32,261 nucleotides of DNA from Chloroflexota bacterium (GCA_028873745.1 JAPPNT010000168.1:1-32261), one strand, 5' to 3'. Positions 1 to 8,107 are shown, numbered from the stretch's first letter. Notes: generated by a model from the letters alone, not told the origin. Program-made: numbers and translations.

Positions 1-75
1 GGCTACGTTTGTATGACTTGCCTCGACGAGCGGGAGGCAGCCAGCGCCGCCGAAGCATCGTCCCAGGCACAGTAG
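1..75 (+). CDS. C-terminal tail of an unidentified protein (partial)
   Basis: The first frame is open from the window edge and reads 24 residues to a TAG at 73-75. The tail contains a Cys-x2-Cys pair (YVCMTC) followed by an Ala/Glu/Ser-rich end. The radC start lies 27 bases downstream in the same direction, so the two could share a transcript. A CxxC near the C-terminus would suit a zinc ribbon or small metal-binding protein, but 24 residues do not identify a family. It is called as coding from the open frame, GC-rich codon choice and spacing to radC only. Confidence 0.4.
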   Translation, partial: GYVCMTCLDEREAASAAEASSQAQ

Positions 76-102
76 ACGAAACTCCGTCAGGGAGGACCCC
101 CT

Positions 103-816
103 GTGATCGACCAGCCGCCTCCCAACGAGTATTCGGGCCGGATACACGACCTCCCCTCTGAGGAGCGCCCGCGGGAGCGGCTTCGCGACCAGGGACCCGG
201 CGCGCTCAGCAGCCATGAGCTCCTCGCCATTCTTCTCCGCACCGGCACCAGAGACGAGGACGTCTTCACCCTGTCGAAACGCCTCCTCGCCATGCGGCGG
301 GGACTTTCAGGGCTGGCCCAGACCAGCTTCGGCGAGCTGATGCAGCAGCACGGGCTGGGGCCGGCCAAGGCAGCCGAGGTGATGGCGGCGATGGAGCTCG
401 GCAAGCGGATCGCCTCGGTGCCCAGCGACGCCCGGACGCAGGTGAACTCGTCGGCGGACGTCGTAAACCTGCTGCTGCCGGAGATGATGTGGCTCAGCCG
501 GGAGAGCCTGCGGGTCATCCTGCTGAACACGCGGAACTACGTGTTGGGGGTCCGGGAGGTCTACAACGGCACGGTGAACTCCGCCGATGTGCGGGTAGGC
601 GAGGTGTTCCGGGACGCGGTGAGGGAGGACTGCAAGTCAGTCATCGTGGTGCACAACCACCCCTCGGGCGACCCGACGCCGAGCAACGAGGACGTGCAGG
701 TGACGGGCAAGCTGCGGGATGCAGGCAAACTGCTGGACATCGAGCTGCTCGACCACGTCATCCTGGCGCGCGACGGCCACGTGAGCCTGAAGGAGCGGCG
801 GCAGGGGTTCCCGTAG
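103..816 (+). CDS. radC: RadC family JAMM-domain protein
   Basis: The protein has 237 residues, the usual RadC length. An N-terminal UPF0758 region with a helix-hairpin-helix-like stretch (GLGPAKAAEV, about residues 85-94) is followed by a C-terminal JAB/JAMM domain. The metal motif H-x-H-x7-S-x2-D is intact at His184, His186, Ser194 and Asp197 (core HNHPSGDPTPSNED). The family is historically linked to DNA repair, but its activity is unsettled; the motif predicts a metallo-hydrolase fold. A GTG start is chosen because a GGGAGG ribosome binding site lies just upstream (about 90-95). It is the first complete gene of the window and is followed after 55 bases by an MFS gene on the same strand. 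Family assignment is firm; the biological role is not. Confidence 0.95.
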   Translation: MIDQPPPNEYSGRIHDLPSEERPRERLRDQGPGALSSHELLAILLRTGTRDEDVFTLSKRLLAMRRGLSGLAQTSFGELMQQHGLGPAKAAEVMAAMELGKRIASVPSDARTQVNSSADVVNLLLPEMMWLSRESLRVILLNTRNYVLGVREVYNGTVNSADVRVGEVFRDAVREDCKSVIVVHNHPSGDPTPSNEDVQVTGKLRDAGKLLDIELLDHVILARDGHVSLKERRQGFP

Positions 817-871
817 GCTCCGGCCACACAGCCGACAGCCGCCTCACGGGGCAGAAAGCAGGCATTCACCC

Positions 872-2170
872 TTGAGCACGGGACCCCACGCACGACAGCG
901 CCCACGCCGTTACTACGGCTGGGTCATTGTCTGGGTCACCGTGCTCTCAGCCATCGCGTCGGCCGTCGTCATTAACCCGACCATCGGCGTCTTCGTCAAG
1001 CCGATGGAGGAGACCTTCGACTGGAACCGCTCCGTCATCGCGGGCGCGGTGGCTATCGGCACCCTCGCGGGCGGGGTGATTGCGCTTGTGATTGGGCCGA
1101 TCATCGACCGGTTCGGAGCCAAGTGGGTGCTGTTCACCGCGTTCCTGATCGTCGGCGGCCTCTTCGTCGCATGGAGCGGCGTCACCTCGCTCTGGCAGTT
1201 CTACGCCGTCATCATCCTCGCCCGGATGCTGCTGCAGGGGATGATCAACCTCACCAACCAGACGGTGCTGGCCAAGTGGTTCGTGCGGCTGCGGGGGCGG
1301 GCGCTGGCCTACGGCAACCTGGGGCAGCGGTTCGGGCAGGGCGCGGTGCCGGTGATGACGCAGCTCATCATCACGGGGGCCGGGTGGCGATGGGCCGCTG
1401 CCTCGCTGGGCATCTTCGCGTGGACGCTGACGCTCATTCCGGTGCTGCTCTGGATGCGGCGGCAGCCGGAGGACATGGGCCTCCGCCCAGACGGCGACAC
1501 GCCCGTGCGGGAGGGGGCATCCGCAGCAGCCGACGACCGCGAACGGCGGCCACCGTCGACTGAGATCCACTTCACGCTACGCGAAGCATTGCGGACCCGG
1601 ACGTTCTATATCCTGCTGGCCGTCCTGTGCATCACGAGCTTCGTCAACACAGGCATCAACTTCAACTTCATCCCATACATGAGCGACCAGGGACTGACCG
1701 AGGGCGAAGTGGCCGTCGTCATCCTTGTGTGGTCGCTGATCGGCATTCCTGCCGCGCTGGCCGCCGGGCTGCTGGTGGAGCGGATTCCGGTGCAGGCGGT
1801 GCTGGGTGGGTTCCAACTCGGGATGGCCGTGGGGACGCTGATGCTCATCTGGCTGGTCAACCTCCCAATGGGGCTCGTGTTTGCCGTCGTACAGGGCACG
1901 GCGTTCGGCGGCAGCTTGCTTGCGCAGCAGGTCATCCTGGCCGACTACTACGGCTCACGTCACCTGGGAGCGATCCGGGGCGCGGTGCTGCCGTGGCAGA
2001 TGGCGTCGAACGCCATCGGGCCGCTGGCGGCGACTCTCGTCTTCGACACACAGGGCAGCTACACGATTGTCTTCTGGGCGTACGTCGCCATGCAGTCGCT
2101 GGTGTTTCTGGCGCTGCTGGCGGCGCGGAAGCCGCGGCACCATGCGGTTGAGGCGGCGGGCGAGGGCTAG
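872..2170 (+). CDS. MFS transporter (OFA/monocarboxylate-like)
   Basis: The 432-residue protein has a short basic N-terminus followed by hydrophobic segments starting at YYGWVIVWVTVLSAIAS, consistent with 12 membrane spans and a hydrophilic central loop near residues 200-235. The loop sequence IGPIIDRFGAK between early helices is the MFS motif-A region. The YYGW opening and general layout resemble OFA (oxalate/formate antiporter) and monocarboxylate-type members. The substrate is unknown. The start is TTG with no strong ribosome binding site, so it is less certain than the family. The stop overlaps the stop of the convergent dehydrogenase gene. A second related MFS gene lies 1.8 kb away on the other strand, with a hydrolase and a dehydrogenase between them, which suggests uptake and breakdown of an organic acid or ester. 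Confidence 0.85.
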   Translation: MSTGPHARQRPRRYYGWVIVWVTVLSAIASAVVINPTIGVFVKPMEETFDWNRSVIAGAVAIGTLAGGVIALVIGPIIDRFGAKWVLFTAFLIVGGLFVAWSGVTSLWQFYAVIILARMLLQGMINLTNQTVLAKWFVRLRGRALAYGNLGQRFGQGAVPVMTQLIITGAGWRWAAASLGIFAWTLTLIPVLLWMRRQPEDMGLRPDGDTPVREGASAAADDRERRPPSTEIHFTLREALRTRTFYILLAVLCITSFVNTGINFNFIPYMSDQGLTEGEVAVVILVWSLIGIPAALAAGLLVERIPVQAVLGGFQLGMAVGTLMLIWLVNLPMGLVFAVVQGTAFGGSLLAQQVILADYYGSRHLGAIRGAVLPWQMASNAIGPLAATLVFDTQGSYTIVFWAYVAMQSLVFLALLAARKPRHHAVEAAGEG

Positions 2171-3042
2171 GCGCGCTCCTGCTCGGCAGCCTCAGCCATG
2201 GACTCAACGATGCGGCGCGCGACATCAGAGGCTGAGGGCGCGCCGTCGGTGTCGAGCTCCAGCGAGCCGAGCCACCGCATGCGCTCGTAGGCGGCGCGGT
2301 GGATGCCGCCGTCGAAACCGAGAGCGTCGAGCATCCTGGCGATCTCCGGCATCTCCTCGGCGCGGCGGTAGGCGCGCTTGGGGTTGCCGGGCACAAAGCG
2401 GTCGACGAACTGCAACACTCCCGCCATGGAGCGCGTGTACTGGGCCATGACGGTGTCGGCGACGCCGAGGGCCTCCGCGGCGAGCAGGATGTCAAGGGCG
2501 AGGGTGGAGACGCCCTTGGTCATGCCGGCGTGGCACAGCTTGGCGCCGGACGCCTGCCCGACGACGGGGCCCAGCAGCACGGTGTTGATGCCGTACTCGC
2601 GCAGGGAGGCGACCTCCTCGGCGCGGGGACCGGAGAGGTAGAAGCTGGCGGAGCCGAGGTTGCCCGGCCCGCCGACAATGCCACCGTCAACGACGTCCAT
2701 GGCGTCGGCGGCCTCGTTTGCGATGGCTTGCACGGTTACGGGGGCGATGGCGTTGAACTCGCCAAACAGGACGCGCTTCTCGACTCGGCGAGCTGCGTCG
2801 GCGACCTCGGCGGCGACGGCGGGAGCGGTGTCGGAGGCGAGGACAGAGAGGACGAGGTCCGACTGACGGACCACCTCGGCCAGGGAGCCGAGGTCTTGGA
2901 CGCCCGCGGCCTCGGCGCGTGCGCGTGTCGCATCGCTGCGGCCCTCGAGCGTCGTCACGACGCGGGTGTGGGCAGCGAGGGTGCGCGCGACGGCGCTGCC
3001 CATCTCGCCGACGCCGAGGAGGCCGATTGTGTCAAAGCTCAT
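2167..3042 (-). CDS. NAD(P)-binding 6-phosphogluconate-dehydrogenase-like oxidoreductase
   Basis: The product has 291 residues. An N-terminal Rossmann fold opens with IGLLGVGEMGSAVA (GxGxxG) near residues 6-19, and the all-helical C-terminal half matches the DUF1932 type of C-terminal domain seen in beta-hydroxyacid dehydrogenase relatives. A Lys in the segment GAKLCHAGMTKG is at the usual catalytic position. The start at 3042 is preferred over an upstream ATG at 3048 because GGAGG then sits 8 bases away rather than 2. It overlaps the end of the upstream hydrolase gene by 11 bases, implying translational coupling. Likely reaction: NAD(P)-dependent oxidation of a small hydroxy acid; the substrate is unknown. 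Confidence 0.85.
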   Translation of the reverse strand: MSFDTIGLLGVGEMGSAVARTLAAHTRVVTTLEGRSDATRARAEAAGVQDLGSLAEVVRQSDLVLSVLASDTAPAVAAEVADAARRVEKRVLFGEFNAIAPVTVQAIANEAADAMDVVDGGIVGGPGNLGSASFYLSGPRAEEVASLREYGINTVLLGPVVGQASGAKLCHAGMTKGVSTLALDILLAAEALGVADTVMAQYTRSMAGVLQFVDRFVPGNPKRAYRRAEEMPEIARMLDALGFDGGIHRAAYERMRWLGSLELDTDGAPSASDVARRIVESMAEAAEQERA

Positions 3043-3904
3043 GCTCATCTCCTCCGGTGGGTGAAGGCGAAGGCTCACCCTTCAGGAACGCGGTGACCTC
3101 GGCGTTGAAGCGCTCGGCCTCCTCCATGTGCGGCCAGTGGCCCACGTCGGGGAAGTAGAGCAGGCGCGAGCCGGGCGCAGCCTCTGCGGCGGCGTGAGCG
3201 TGGGACGCGGGGAAGACGGGATCGAGGGCGCCCCAGACGATCATGAGGGGCATCCGCAGGTCCCGGAGCCGGTGCAGCAGCCGGTACCGGCGCTTCATGC
3301 CAAAGATGTCCACACCCTCTCGGAGCGACTTCAGCACGGCTTCCCGGCCGCCGGGAAGAGATCGCGTGCGCACGAGCTCCTGGAACAGGGCCTCGGGATA
3401 CTCGCGGCGCGGGCCGAAGACCAGCTTCATCATGGCGCGGGCGCTGCGGTGCGTCGGCCCTTCGAGCAGCTCGCCCAAGAACGGCAGCGACATAACGCGC
3501 AGGTAGCCGGCGACCTCGCGGCCGAAGCCGGCGGAGTTGATGAGGACCAAGTGCGAGACGCGCTCAGGGGTGTGCAGCGCGCCGAGCAGCGCGATGAGGC
3601 CGCCCATCGAGCTCCCGCAGAGGGCGGCGGACTGTATGCCAACGGCATCCATGAAGCCGAAAATCAGGTCGATGCCGGCTTCCGTGGTGTACTTGACGCC
3701 GATCTTCACGCTGTCGCCGTGACCGGGGATGTCGGGGGCGTAGACCGTGAAGTCCTGCGAAAGCGGCCCAATGTTGTCCTGCCAGGTGATACTCGACGCG
3801 CCAAGGCCGTGCAGGAAGATGATGGGCGGCCCTTCTCCGGCGACGGCATAGTGAATGTCCAAGCCGCCAACCAATGTGCGCTCATAGCGAACGGTGGATA
3901 CCAT
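3032..3904 (-). CDS. Alpha/beta hydrolase
   Basis: The 290-residue protein has the classical alpha/beta hydrolase layout: oxyanion-hole motif HGLG at residues 32-35, nucleophile elbow GSSMG with Ser99, an acid in WGALDPVFP and the catalytic His in DVGHWPHMEE near the C-terminus. The fold includes meta-cleavage-product hydrolases, esterases and haloperoxidase-like enzymes, so the substrate cannot be fixed. Its gene sits 35 bases after an MFS gene and overlaps the dehydrogenase, so all three are probably one transcript. A hydrolase plus dehydrogenase plus transporter suggests hydrolysis of an imported ester or ring-cleavage product; that pathway is inference. Confidence 0.88.
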   Translation of the reverse strand: MVSTVRYERTLVGGLDIHYAVAGEGPPIIFLHGLGASSITWQDNIGPLSQDFTVYAPDIPGHGDSVKIGVKYTTEAGIDLIFGFMDAVGIQSAALCGSSMGGLIALLGALHTPERVSHLVLINSAGFGREVAGYLRVMSLPFLGELLEGPTHRSARAMMKLVFGPRREYPEALFQELVRTRSLPGGREAVLKSLREGVDIFGMKRRYRLLHRLRDLRMPLMIVWGALDPVFPASHAHAAAEAAPGSRLLYFPDVGHWPHMEEAERFNAEVTAFLKGEPSPSPTGGDEHEL

Positions 3905-3939
3905 CAGCCTCGCTCGTTCATCAGGAATGGGGGGCCGCT

Positions 3940-5274
3940 CTACCGGGGCCTGGGGGACGATGAGGGGATGGGAGGACGGCGGCAGTTATAGTATAGCAGC
4001 CCGGATGCGCCGTACATGAACATGAACGTCAGGATAACCGCGCCATAGCCCGAGACGTCGGACACCCAGCCAGCGAAGACTGGGCCAGCGGCGGCGAAGG
4101 GCGTCGTGCCCATGCTGAGCATGCCCCACAACCGCGCGTAGTGACTGTTGCCGAAGTACTCGCCGAGGATGGCCCTGTTGAGCGCGTGCGCTCCCTGCCC
4201 AAAGCCGAAGAGGACTATGAAGGCGTACACGAGCGGGAGCTCATTGAGCAGCAGCAGGAAGAGCGAGAACGACTCCAGGCCGACGATGATGCCCATCACC
4301 TTGCGCCGTTGGAAGAGGTCGCTGATGTAGCCGCCCGCAAGGGCGCCGACGACACCCATCGCGGCCAGCATGCCGACGAGGAAGCCGGCCTCGACGCCGG
4401 TGAATTCGTAGCGGTCCTGCAGCATGGGCGACATGTGCAGGACCATACCGGCCTGGCTCATCTGCCGGAGGGCGAGCGCGGCCATGAAGAACCAGAACGC
4501 GGGCGCACGGAACGCCTGCCCGACGGTGAAGTTCCGGCCAGGCGCGTCGACGAGGCCGTGAGGCTTCGGATCGGCGGGACTGCCGTCCAGCATGGCCGTC
4601 GGCGGGACGGGGGGCGCGGGAGGATCGCCGTCGGGCAGCAGGCCCATATCCTGCGGGCGGGTGCGGATGACCTTCGTCACCGGCATGACGAGCACGAAGA
4701 TTGCGATACCCGTGACGACAGCGCCGGTTTCCCAGCCCCATCGCGCGATGATGAAGGCGAGCATTGGGGCGAGGATGACGCCGCCCATGGCCTGCGACGC
4801 CATACCGATACCCATCGCGCGGCCCTTCTTGCGGTTGAACCAGTTGTTGATGGCGGCCCAGTTGGGCGCAAAGCCGCCGATGTTCGCGCCAAGGGACACC
4901 ATGAAGGTCCAAGTGACGATGAACAGGAACAGGTTGCGTGCAAAGAGGCCGAACAGGATCATGCCGAGGCCCATGAGGAACATGCCGGCGATGATGGGCG
5001 GCCTCGGCCCGAAGCGGTCAATGAAGTAGCCGATGATGGGCGCGAGGACAGTATTCTCGGCGCGGGCGAGGGCAATCGCGATGGACGTCATCGTGCGGCT
5101 GATGCCCAACGCCTGAGAGACGGGGTTGAAGAAGACCGTCGCGCCGTAGTTGGTGACGCCGGAGGAGAAGCCCATGACGAGGCAGTTGGCCGCCAGGATG
5201 AACCAACCGTGGAAGATTTCCCGGCGTCTGCCGTCGTCTCGGTCTGTGGGTTGCGGTGCGTCGCTGATTGCCAT
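3940..5274 (-). CDS. MFS transporter (OFA/monocarboxylate-like)
   Basis: The 444-residue transporter has about 12 hydrophobic segments. It begins after a polar N-terminus with FHGWFILAANCLVMGFSSG and contains the motif-A-like loop IGYFIDRFGPRP. A Pro-rich cytoplasmic loop lies between the two six-helix halves (near DGDPPAPPVPPTA). The frame remains open further upstream to 5385, but that extension is Cys/Ser-rich and not transporter-like, so the ATG at 5274 is preferred. Its ribosome binding site is weak. It is a distant paralogue of the transporter at 872 and heads the transcript carrying the hydrolase and dehydrogenase. Substrate unknown; small carboxylates are typical of the family. Confidence 0.85.
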   Translation of the reverse strand: MAISDAPQPTDRDDGRRREIFHGWFILAANCLVMGFSSGVTNYGATVFFNPVSQALGISRTMTSIAIALARAENTVLAPIIGYFIDRFGPRPPIIAGMFLMGLGMILFGLFARNLFLFIVTWTFMVSLGANIGGFAPNWAAINNWFNRKKGRAMGIGMASQAMGGVILAPMLAFIIARWGWETGAVVTGIAIFVLVMPVTKVIRTRPQDMGLLPDGDPPAPPVPPTAMLDGSPADPKPHGLVDAPGRNFTVGQAFRAPAFWFFMAALALRQMSQAGMVLHMSPMLQDRYEFTGVEAGFLVGMLAAMGVVGALAGGYISDLFQRRKVMGIIVGLESFSLFLLLLNELPLVYAFIVLFGFGQGAHALNRAILGEYFGNSHYARLWGMLSMGTTPFAAAGPVFAGWVSDVSGYGAVILTFMFMYGASGLLYYNCRRPPIPSSSPRPR

Positions 5275-5312
5275 CGTCTCATCGCCGTTGCACGTATGGG
5301 CGCAACCTTGTG

Positions 5313-5342
5313 AGCATACCTGCTGAGAGGCTCGCGTAGCAA
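5313..5342 (-). promoter_or_regulatory. Probable sigma70 promoter for the MFS/hydrolase/dehydrogenase operon
   Basis: Read on the minus strand, TTGCTA (5342-5337) and TATGCT (5318-5313) are 18 bases apart. This places a transcript start about 30 bases before the MFS ATG at 5274. Match quality is moderate (4 of 6 in each box). Confidence 0.45.
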
Positions 5343-5417
5343 GGGACGGGCTTCGGGGTGCGTACGGGCTCGATGTGGTGCACAATGAGGGTGGCGAGCA
5401 CGCTGCAGGAGAGAGCG

Positions 5418-6911
5418 ATGACGGAAGCGACGCGAGGGGCGATCTACGCGCCGGAGTTCCCGGAGGGTCTGGAGTGGCTGAACACTGACACCCCCGTCCG
5501 GCTTGAGGACCTGCGGGGCAAGCTGGTACTCCTGGACTTCTGGACCTTCTGCTGAGTCAACTGCATGCACATACTTCCGCAGTTGCGGAAGCTGGAAGAG
5601 GCCTACCCACAGGAGCTGGTGGTCATCGGCGTGCACTCCGCCAAGTTTCCGGCGGAGAAGGAGACCGACGCTCTCCGGCAGGCCATCCTCCGCTACGACA
5701 TCCGGCATCCCGTGGTGAACGACAGCAACTTCCAGGTCTGGCAACGATACGCAGCACGCGCGTGGCCCTCGTTGTACATTGTCGACCCGGAAGGCAAAGT
5801 GCTCGGCAAGCACGAGGGCGAGTACCGCTTCGAGGACCTCGATCACTTCCTCCACCCGCTCATCGAGGCTTTCGACATCAAGGGACTCATCCAGCGGAGC
5901 CCGACGGCGTGGACGCTGGAGCGAGACAAGCAGGCCGCCGAAAACGCGCTCGCATTCCCAGGCAAACTGCTCGCCGACGAGGTGGGCGGCCGCCTGTTCA
6001 TCGCGGACTCCGGACACCATCGCATAGTCGTGGCGACGATGGACGGTGAGCTGTGCGACGTCATCGGCAACGGCGAAGCCGGGTTAACGAACGGCGCGTT
6101 CGGCGACGCGCGGTTCAACGACCCGCAAGGCATGGCGCTCGACGGCGAAACGCTGTACGTGGCCGACAAGGAGAACCACGCGCTACGGAGGGTGGATCTC
6201 ACCGAGAGAACGGTGGAGACGATCTCAGGGACCGGGCAGGCAGCAATGACCTTCATGCCGCCGGGCCCGGCGAAAGGCATGCCGCTGCGCTCGCCGTGGG
6301 ACGTGACCGTCCTCAACGGCACGCTGTACATCGCGATGGCGGGGACGCACCAGCTCTGGTCGCTCGACCTGACGAGCGGAAACATCGGCCCCTTTGCGGG
6401 CAGCGGCCGCGAAGGGCTGAGCGACGGCCCGCTGAAGCAGGCGTGGCTCGCCCAGCCAACGGGCATCGACCACGACGGCGAGGGTCGGTTGTACTTCGCG
6501 GACAGCGAGACGAGCGCGGTGCGGACCGCGAGCACCGACCCTGGCGGCAGCGTAGAGACGCTCGTAGGCATCGACCTCTTCGACTTTGGCGACCGGGACG
6601 GCGTCGGGCAACGGGCGCTGCTGCAGCACGTGCAGGGGGTGTGCTATGGCGACGGCGTGCTGTACATAGCGGACACGTACAACAGCAAGATCAAGCGCAT
6701 CGACCCGCTGACAAAGGAGACGACGACGCTGTTCGGCGGAATGGAACCGGGTCTGCGGGACGGCGCGTGGAGCGACGGCCGGCTGAACGAGCCGTCGGGC
6801 GTCGACTGCGCGGGCGACCGGCTGTACATCGCGGACACCAACAATCACGCGATCCGCGTGGCGGATCTCGACACGGGCGAGGTGACGACACTGGAATTGC
6901 GTGGATTGTAA
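5418..6911 (+). CDS. Thioredoxin-like/NHL-repeat protein with probable selenocysteine (NHLRC2-like)
   Basis: The frame reads through an in-frame TGA (5553-5555) to give 497 residues with Sec46. Residues 1-45 hold the start of a thioredoxin-like fold ending DFWTFC; the TGA then gives C45-U46-V47-N48-C49, followed by MHILPQLRKLEE and the conserved-looking VVIGVHSAKFPAEKE and HPVVND. Human NHLRC2 is known to carry CCINC here, so the TGA replaces the first Cys of the CxxC redox pair. From about residue 185 a beta-propeller of NHL repeats follows, with repeated LYVAD/LYIAD and NHAIR blades. The ATG at 5418 has AGGAGAG upstream. Without recoding there would be a 45-residue stub and a downstream frame with ATG at 5565 lacking both a good ribosome binding site and the thioredoxin N-terminus. 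The role is presumably thiol or selenol redox chemistry; the substrate is unknown. A nonsense mutation or sequence error is the alternative. Confidence 0.8.
5553..5591 (+). promoter_or_regulatory. UGA codon and bacterial SECIS-like hairpin
   Basis: Downstream of the TGA at 5553-5555, CTTCCGC (5574-5580) and GCGGAAG (5585-5591) form a perfect 7-bp stem with a four-base loop AGTT. The second loop base is G, and the loop starts 26 bases after the UGA. Bacterial SECIS elements bound by SelB typically have a short stem, a small apical loop with a G in its first two bases, and lie roughly 16-37 bases from UGA. All three criteria are met. The hairpin is inside the coding sequence, as expected in bacteria. 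SelB binding itself is inference. Confidence 0.7.
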
Positions 6912-6930
6912 GGACTTCTTGCATAACCCC

Positions 6931-6959
6931 TTGCCAATTATAATAATGCATTGTATACT
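6931..6959 (+). promoter_or_regulatory. Sigma70 promoter of the VapBC-type pair
   Basis: TTGCCA (6931-6936) and TATACT (6954-6959) are separated by 17 bases, in an AT-rich island that contrasts with the GC-rich surroundings. The 8-bp palindrome ATTATAAT (6937-6944) lies in the spacer and could be part of an operator for the AbrB-like antitoxin. The leader to the ATG at 7015 is about 50 bases. Confidence 0.65.
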
Positions 6960-7014
6960 CTGGCATGTAAGGGTAAGGGACACTTGTCATTGCTAATGAA
7001 ACAGGAGAGCACTC

Positions 7015-7248
7015 ATGCTGGAATCCGCCATCACCTCCAAAGGCCAGACCACCCTGCCCAAAGGCGTCAGGGATGCGCTAGCCGTAGAGGCTGGAGACAA
7101 AGTGAGGTACGCCATTGTGGACAATGGCGTGCTGATACTCCCTGTACGCTCCATCAAAAGGCTGTACGGAGCACTGCCGTATGACGGCCCGCCCGTGACC
7201 CTAGAAGAGATGGACGAGGCCATCGCGGCGGGAGCGGCGGGCAGGTGA
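7015..7248 (+). CDS. AbrB/SpoVT-type antitoxin (VapB/MazE-like)
   Basis: The 77-residue protein opens with the swapped-hairpin AbrB DNA-binding fold (SAITSKGQTTLPKGVRDAL, followed by GDKVRYAIVDNGVLIL). The C-terminal 30 residues, ending in EEMDEAIAAGAAGR, form the usual toxin-binding tail. Its stop overlaps the start of the PIN-domain toxin by four bases (GTGA), typical of coupled antitoxin-toxin pairs. AGGAG lies 6-10 bases before the ATG. It should bind its own promoter together with the toxin and neutralise the nuclease; this is family knowledge rather than something the sequence proves. Confidence 0.9.
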   Translation: MLESAITSKGQTTLPKGVRDALAVEAGDKVRYAIVDNGVLILPVRSIKRLYGALPYDGPPVTLEEMDEAIAAGAAGR

Positions 7249-7643
7249 TTAGCCTGGACACCAACGTGCTCATACGCTATCTCGTGCGGGACGACGCCGA
7301 GCAGGCAGAGGTGGCTCGGGAACTGCTGGAGGGCCTGACTGAACACAACCAGGGTTTCATATGCCGGGAAGTCACCACCGAGATGGTCTGGGTGCTTGAA
7401 CGATCATACCGGTTCACCCGGGAACAAATTGCGGACGTTCTTCTTGAGATGCTCGCCACGGATGGGCTTGCCTTTGAGAACGACAGGGACGTCACGCATG
7501 CCGTCGAAAGCTACCGCTTGGGCGGGCCCGACTTTGCGGACCAAGTGATCCTGTCAGCGGCCAACCGCAACGGGGCCATGCCGCTCTACACATTCGACCG
7601 CAAGTTCTCCCGCATGTACGGGACAGTCCTTCTGGAGAGCTAG
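7245..7643 (+). CDS. PIN-domain ribonuclease toxin (VapC-like)
   Basis: The 132-residue protein spans a complete PIN domain. Acidic residues for Mg2+ binding are present: Asp5 in SLDTNVLIRY, Glu42 in REVTTEMVW, Asp96 or Asp99 in GPDFADQ, and Asp118 in TFDRK. VapC toxins cut specific RNAs such as initiator tRNA or rRNA loops; which target applies here cannot be read from sequence. The GTG start lies inside the antitoxin stop region, so translation is coupled. No other genes follow in the unit; the next gene has its own promoter. Confidence 0.9.
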   Translation: MISLDTNVLIRYLVRDDAEQAEVARELLEGLTEHNQGFICREVTTEMVWVLERSYRFTREQIADVLLEMLATDGLAFENDRDVTHAVESYRLGGPDFADQVILSAANRNGAMPLYTFDRKFSRMYGTVLLES

Positions 7644-7668
7644 GCAACTGCCCCCGCCGGCAACGTCG

Positions 7669-7697
7669 TTGACAGCCACTAGCTTGCTGGCTACCAT
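7669..7697 (+). promoter_or_regulatory. Sigma70 promoter of the HesB/IscA-type gene
   Basis: A consensus TTGACA (7669-7674) and TACCAT (7692-7697) are exactly 17 bases apart, about 40 bases before the ATG at 7739. The same box pair and spacing recur in front of cysH on the minus strand, suggesting a common house-keeping sigma factor preference. Confidence 0.65.
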
Positions 7698-7738
7698 ACA
7701 GATACTGCATCAGGCTGGTCATGTTTGGAGGAGGAGAA

Positions 7739-8089
7739 ATGCCGGACGCGGTAACTCCACTGACTATCCACATCACAGAACGCGCCGCCAAGAAGGTGGC
7801 CTTCTTTGCCGAGAAGGAAGGCAAGGGCGACGAGTTCGGGCTGCGCGTCGGCGTGAAGGGTGGCGGGTGCTCCGGGCTCACGTACACCCTCTCGGTCGAG
7901 CCAGGCCCGCACGACGAGGACAAGGTCATTGAGGACCAGGGCATCCGGATTTTCGTCCCAAAGAAGAGTTTCGTCTTCCTTGCGGGAACGGAGTTGGACT
8001 TTTCAGACGGGCTGAACGGCAAGGGATTCACCTTCAGCAACCCCAACGCCAAGAGTTCTTGCGGCTGCGGGACCAGTTTCTCCGTCTAG
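7739..8089 (+). CDS. HesB/IscA/ErpA-type iron-sulfur carrier
   Basis: This A-type carrier has 116 residues. The three cluster-binding cysteines are present: Cys44 in GGGCSGLTY, and Cys108 and Cys110 in SSCGCGTSF at the C-terminus. Such proteins accept Fe-S clusters from a scaffold and pass them to target enzymes. An ATG at 7721 is also in frame, but the one at 7739 is chosen because GGAGGAGGAG lies directly before it. It is followed by a terminator and then by ygfZ, another Fe-S maturation factor. Likely clients nearby include cysH and the Rieske oxygenase, an inference from need rather than proximity. Confidence 0.92.
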   Translation: MPDAVTPLTIHITERAAKKVAFFAEKEGKGDEFGLRVGVKGGGCSGLTYTLSVEPGPHDEDKVIEDQGIRIFVPKKSFVFLAGTELDFSDGLNGKGFTFSNPNAKSSCGCGTSFSV

Positions 8090-8107
8090 CGCACACTCGA
8101 CTCAGGC

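Noticed and set aside
5553..5555. The TGA as an ordinary stop followed by a separate gene starting at 5565
   Set aside because: The following frame lacks the first half of the thioredoxin fold and a good ribosome binding site, while the upstream frame ends in mid-domain; the TGA aligns with the redox Cys and has a hairpin at the proper distance.
7739..8089. A selenocysteine form of HesB
   Set aside because: All three cluster ligands are ordinary Cys codons and no in-frame TGA occurs.
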